Assembly: GCA_017408205.1 (NCBI GenBank)
Contig: JAFQVC010000125.1
Span: forward strand, 1-8,656
Direction: 5' to 3'
Source of the DNA: Clostridia bacterium
Lineage (GTDB): Bacteria > Bacillota > Clostridia > Monoglobales > Firm-18
DNA length: 8,656 nucleotides
A program made the translations under genes and the position numbers. Numbering within the stretch: position 1 is the first letter of the stretch; the number at the start of each line of letters is the position of its first letter. The notes beneath the pieces are model-generated. The model ran no database searches and was not told the DNA's origin. It was given only the letters and a program-made list of their open reading frames with translations. Below are positions 6,701 through 8,656 of the stretch, piece by piece.

Positions 6701-7809
6701 TAAAGATTTTAAACAGTGAAAATTTAATATACGGTGTATTGTCAAACAAAAGAAATGCAGTTACCCCATATAAAAAGGTAACTGTTTCGCCATTTTTATC
6801 TAAAGGTGAAATAATGTATCAGTTTGAAAGTTTTGATGAAAAAAAGGCGTATCAGCAAAACTGTAAAGATTTTAAAGAGAAAATTCTTGAAACTTTACCC
6901 TTATACAAGAATTTTTCATTGTTTACGGACAAGCATGATTATCAGATACTTGTTGGTAAAAAAGGCAACCTTAATATTAAAAGCAGTAATCCAACAAAAA
7001 GTATGTCAATAGACGGGCACAACAAAAGCAAGAATTACTATTTTAAAGACGGTGTTACATACGATTTTTTAGTAAGTCTTGGCATTTCTACACCCGACGG
7101 TAAAATTAAGCCAACAAAATACAACAAATTTGTTCAGATAAACAGGTATATTGAAATATTGGGCAACAGTATAAAAGAACTTGATTTCGGCAAAAAAATC
7201 ACCATTGTTGATTTTGGTTGCGGAAAAGCATATCTTACTTTTGCACTATACTATTTTATTACTAACGAAACAAAAAAGAAGGTTGAAGTAATAGGAATAG
7301 ATTTAAAAGAAGATGTAATCAAAGACTGTACAAAACTTGCAAGTGAACTTGGTTATAACGGAATGAGATTTATAAACGGCGATATCAACGATTTTAAGGG
7401 CGATAATGTTGATATAGCAATATCTTTACACGCCTGCGATACGGCAACAGATATTGCTTTAATTAAAGGTGCACAGTGGGGCTCGAAACTTATTGTTGCA
7501 GTACCTTGCTGTCACCACCAGTTATTTGATATGATAAAAAACCAGGATTTAATGCCCATACTTAAGTACGGTGTTTTAAAGGACAAGTTTGCAAGTATCT
7601 TAACTGATGCAATTAGAGGTCTTGCTTTGCAAAGTGTTGGATATGACGTGAATATAATGGAATTTACGCCTTTGGAAAATACCCCTAAAAATGTTCTTAT
7701 AAAGGCGGTACGTACAGGCAAAGAAGACAAAGAGGCAATGGACAGTTACAACAAATTAAAGGAAATGTTTAATGTTTCACCTTATATAGACAGGATGTGT
7801 GATAAATGA
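6688..7809 (+). CDS. Class I SAM-dependent methyltransferase (Methyltransf_32-like), substrate unknown
   Basis: A 373-residue protein with a family-specific N-terminal region (about 1-165) and a C-terminal Rossmann methyltransferase domain. The N-terminal part holds HNKSKNYYFKDG and KYNKFVQINRYIEIL, blocks I recall from bacterial members of this family. Motif I is VDFGCGKAY (174-182), the acidic end of strand 2 is GIDLKED with Asp205, GDINDF (231-236) follows, then SLHACDTATD (246-255) and VPCCHHQL (272-279). The paired-Cys/His motif recalls the CCHH-type motif of tRNA methyltransferase Trm13 and METTL25-like proteins, so an RNA substrate is plausible but unproven. The ATG at 6688 overlaps the GH13 gene by 13 bases, with AGGGG at 6671-6675 as a rather distant ribosome binding site. 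Residues 19-50 resemble conserved N-terminal sequence of relatives, which supports this start over Met43. It overlaps the U32 gene as ATGA. No transmembrane segment or signal peptide is evident. Confidence 0.85.
   Translation: MDRLIKILNSENLIYGVLSNKRNAVTPYKKVTVSPFLSKGEIMYQFESFDEKKAYQQNCKDFKEKILETLPLYKNFSLFTDKHDYQILVGKKGNLNIKSSNPTKSMSIDGHNKSKNYYFKDGVTYDFLVSLGISTPDGKIKPTKYNKFVQINRYIEILGNSIKELDFGKKITIVDFGCGKAYLTFALYYFITNETKKKVEVIGIDLKEDVIKDCTKLASELGYNGMRFINGDINDFKGDNVDIAISLHACDTATDIALIKGAQWGSKLIVAVPCCHHQLFDMIKNQDLMPILKYGVLKDKFASILTDAIRGLALQSVGYDVNIMEFTPLENTPKNVLIKAVRTGKEDKEAMDSYNKLKEMFNVSPYIDRMCDK
6757..6785 (+). repeat. 8-bp perfect inverted repeat near the start of the methyltransferase gene
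   Basis: CAGTTACC (6758-6765) and GGTAACTG (6777-6784) are exact reverse complements around an 11-base A/T-rich loop; a flanking G-U pair (6757 with 6785) would make nine pairs. It lies 70 bases inside the coding sequence and 17 bases upstream of an internal ribosome-binding-like site at 6802. It could be chance in an AT-rich gene. It is listed because it sits between two candidate translation starts. Confidence 0.45.
6802..6816 (+). promoter_or_regulatory. Possible internal translation start in the methyltransferase gene
   Basis: AAAGGTGA (6802-6809) followed by an in-frame ATG at 6814 (Met43) resembles a good bacterial initiation site, better spaced than the AGGGG at 6671-6675 that serves the 6688 start (12 bases). 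A product starting here would lose 42 residues but keep the whole SAM domain. I favour 6688 as the main start because residues 19-42 look like family sequence. Confidence 0.3.
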
Positions 7810-8656
7810 GTGTGTGCGAATTATTATCTCCTGCAGGTGATATAAAAACTTTAAAAGAGGCAGTAATGTCAGGTGCGGACAGTATATATTTCGGCGGTAC
7901 ACTATTTAATGCAAGAAGTTCTGCGGTTAATTTTACCAATGAAGAGATAACAGAAGCAGTTGATTTTTGCCATTTACGGGGAGTTAAAGTTTTTGTAACA
8001 GTTAACACTCTTATTAATGACAAAGAAATACCCCAGATGGTTAAATATTTAAAGTTCTTAAGTGAAACAGGTGTTGACGGAATAATTGTTCAGGACTTAG
8101 GGGTTGCAAAAATTGCAGGACAAGTAGTTCCCGAACTTCCCATTCACGGAAGTACTCAGATGACAGTTACAGACAAAGAGGGAGCAATGCTGCTGCAGGA
8201 TTTGGGCTTTAAAAGAGTGGTTGTTGCAAGAGAACTGTCCTATGCTGAAATAAAAGAAATAAAAGAAGCAGTAGAAATAGAAATTGAAGTGTTTGTCCAC
8301 GGGGCAATATGCGTCTGCTATTCGGGACAATGCTTAATGAGCAGTTTTATAGGCGGAAGAAGCGGAAACAGAGGTAACTGTGCACAACCCTGTCGGCTTT
8401 TATACAGTATTGAAAATAAGAAAGGAAATCTTTTAAGTCCTAAAGATATGGGGCTTATTAATCATATAAAAGAACTTAAAAACGCAGGTGTTGATTCCTT
8501 AAAAATTGAGGGCAGAATGAAAGGGATTGACTATGTTAAAACTGTAGTTTCCACATACAGAAAATATTTAGATAATGATGACAAAGTATCTAAGGAAGAC
8601 TATGATATATTAGACGGGGTTTTCTACAGAGGAGGACTTACTGACGGATATTTTAC
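7806..8656 (+). CDS. U32 'peptidase' family protein, probable RNA hydroxylation enzyme (RlhA/TrhP-like), 3' end missing
   Basis: The ATG at 7806 overlaps the methyltransferase stop (ATGA), with AGGA at 7792-7795 as a likely ribosome binding site 10 bases upstream. 283 residues are present and the frame runs off the right edge. The start MSVCELLSPAGDIKTLKEAVMSGADSIYFGG is the usual U32 opening of a TIM-barrel-like domain. The U32 signature follows: VFVHGAICVCYSGQCLMSS, then NRGNCAQPCRL, then SLKIEGRMKG. The four family cysteines are Cys169, Cys176, Cys192 and Cys196, expected to bind an iron-sulfur cluster; Cys171 is an extra one. Characterised E. coli relatives are TrhP (tRNA U34 hydroxylation) and RlhA (23S rRNA C2501 hydroxylation) rather than true proteases. 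The NARSSAVNF and VTVNTLI blocks and the short linker between CRLLYS and LSPKD make it look nearer to RlhA, but this is by eye. A protease role, as once proposed for PrtC-type members, is less likely. Confidence 0.88.
   Translation, partial: MSVCELLSPAGDIKTLKEAVMSGADSIYFGGTLFNARSSAVNFTNEEITEAVDFCHLRGVKVFVTVNTLINDKEIPQMVKYLKFLSETGVDGIIVQDLGVAKIAGQVVPELPIHGSTQMTVTDKEGAMLLQDLGFKRVVVARELSYAEIKEIKEAVEIEIEVFVHGAICVCYSGQCLMSSFIGGRSGNRGNCAQPCRLLYSIENKKGNLLSPKDMGLINHIKELKNAGVDSLKIEGRMKGIDYVKTVVSTYRKYLDNDDKVSKEDYDILDGVFYRGGLTDGYF

Noticed and set aside
8247..8264. Tandem 9-base repeat GAAATAAAA in the U32 gene
   Set aside because: Two copies encoding EIK-EIK in a charged helix expected at this place in the family; it reflects codon bias, not a repeat element.
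6824..8330. Open frames at 6824-7012 (plus), 7512-7730, 7769-8023 and 8097-8330 (minus)
   Set aside because: They are antisense or out of frame to the methyltransferase and U32 genes, which have clear family motifs across the same bases.
1..8656. Search for mobile elements, CRISPR arrays, tRNA/rRNA genes, riboswitches and intrinsic terminators
   Set aside because: Coding sequence fills essentially the whole window with gaps of at most 15 bases. No repeat arrays, transposase motifs, stem-plus-T-run terminators or RNA gene motifs were seen by eye.

Overview
The window is an AT-rich, fully plus-strand, almost gap-free piece of a bacterial chromosome. It looks like a low-GC member of the Bacillota, most likely class Clostridia. 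The reasons are the GlgD paralogue next to GlgA and GlgP (an arrangement typical of Bacillota), strong AAGGAGG-type ribosome binding sites, AGA/AAA/TTA-rich codon use, and sequence matches recalled from clostridial families. TGG codes Trp and TGA is a stop, so the standard bacterial code applies. No plasmid, phage, IS, tRNA, rRNA or CRISPR signal was seen.

Layout: glgD (20-1135), glgA (1151-2596), glgP (2599-5010), a GH13 alpha-glucan hydrolase (5015-6700), a class I SAM-dependent methyltransferase of the Methyltransf_32 type (6688-7809), and a U32 'peptidase' family protein, probably an RNA hydroxylation enzyme, cut by the right edge (7806-8656). The longest gap between genes is 15 bases and the last two junctions overlap (13 bases, then ATGA), so the six genes read as one transcription unit. 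No promoter or intrinsic terminator is visible between them. There is no non-coding stretch of 300 bases or anything near it.

The first four genes form a glycogen module. GlgD should partner a GlgC (probably just upstream, not in the window) to make ADP-glucose, GlgA polymerises it, GlgP releases glucose-1-phosphate, and the cytosolic GH13 enzyme probably trims or debranches the glucan left by GlgP. No branching enzyme (glgB) is present here. The last two genes have no obvious link to glycogen. Both carry features compatible with RNA modification and are translationally coupled to the glycogen genes.

Overall this is a recognisable housekeeping and storage locus. I did not find a convincing new system. 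The items most worth a second look are a 13-bp hairpin early in the GH13 gene, a second inverted repeat followed by a good internal start site in the methyltransferase gene, and the coupling of a putative RNA-modification pair to a glycogen operon.
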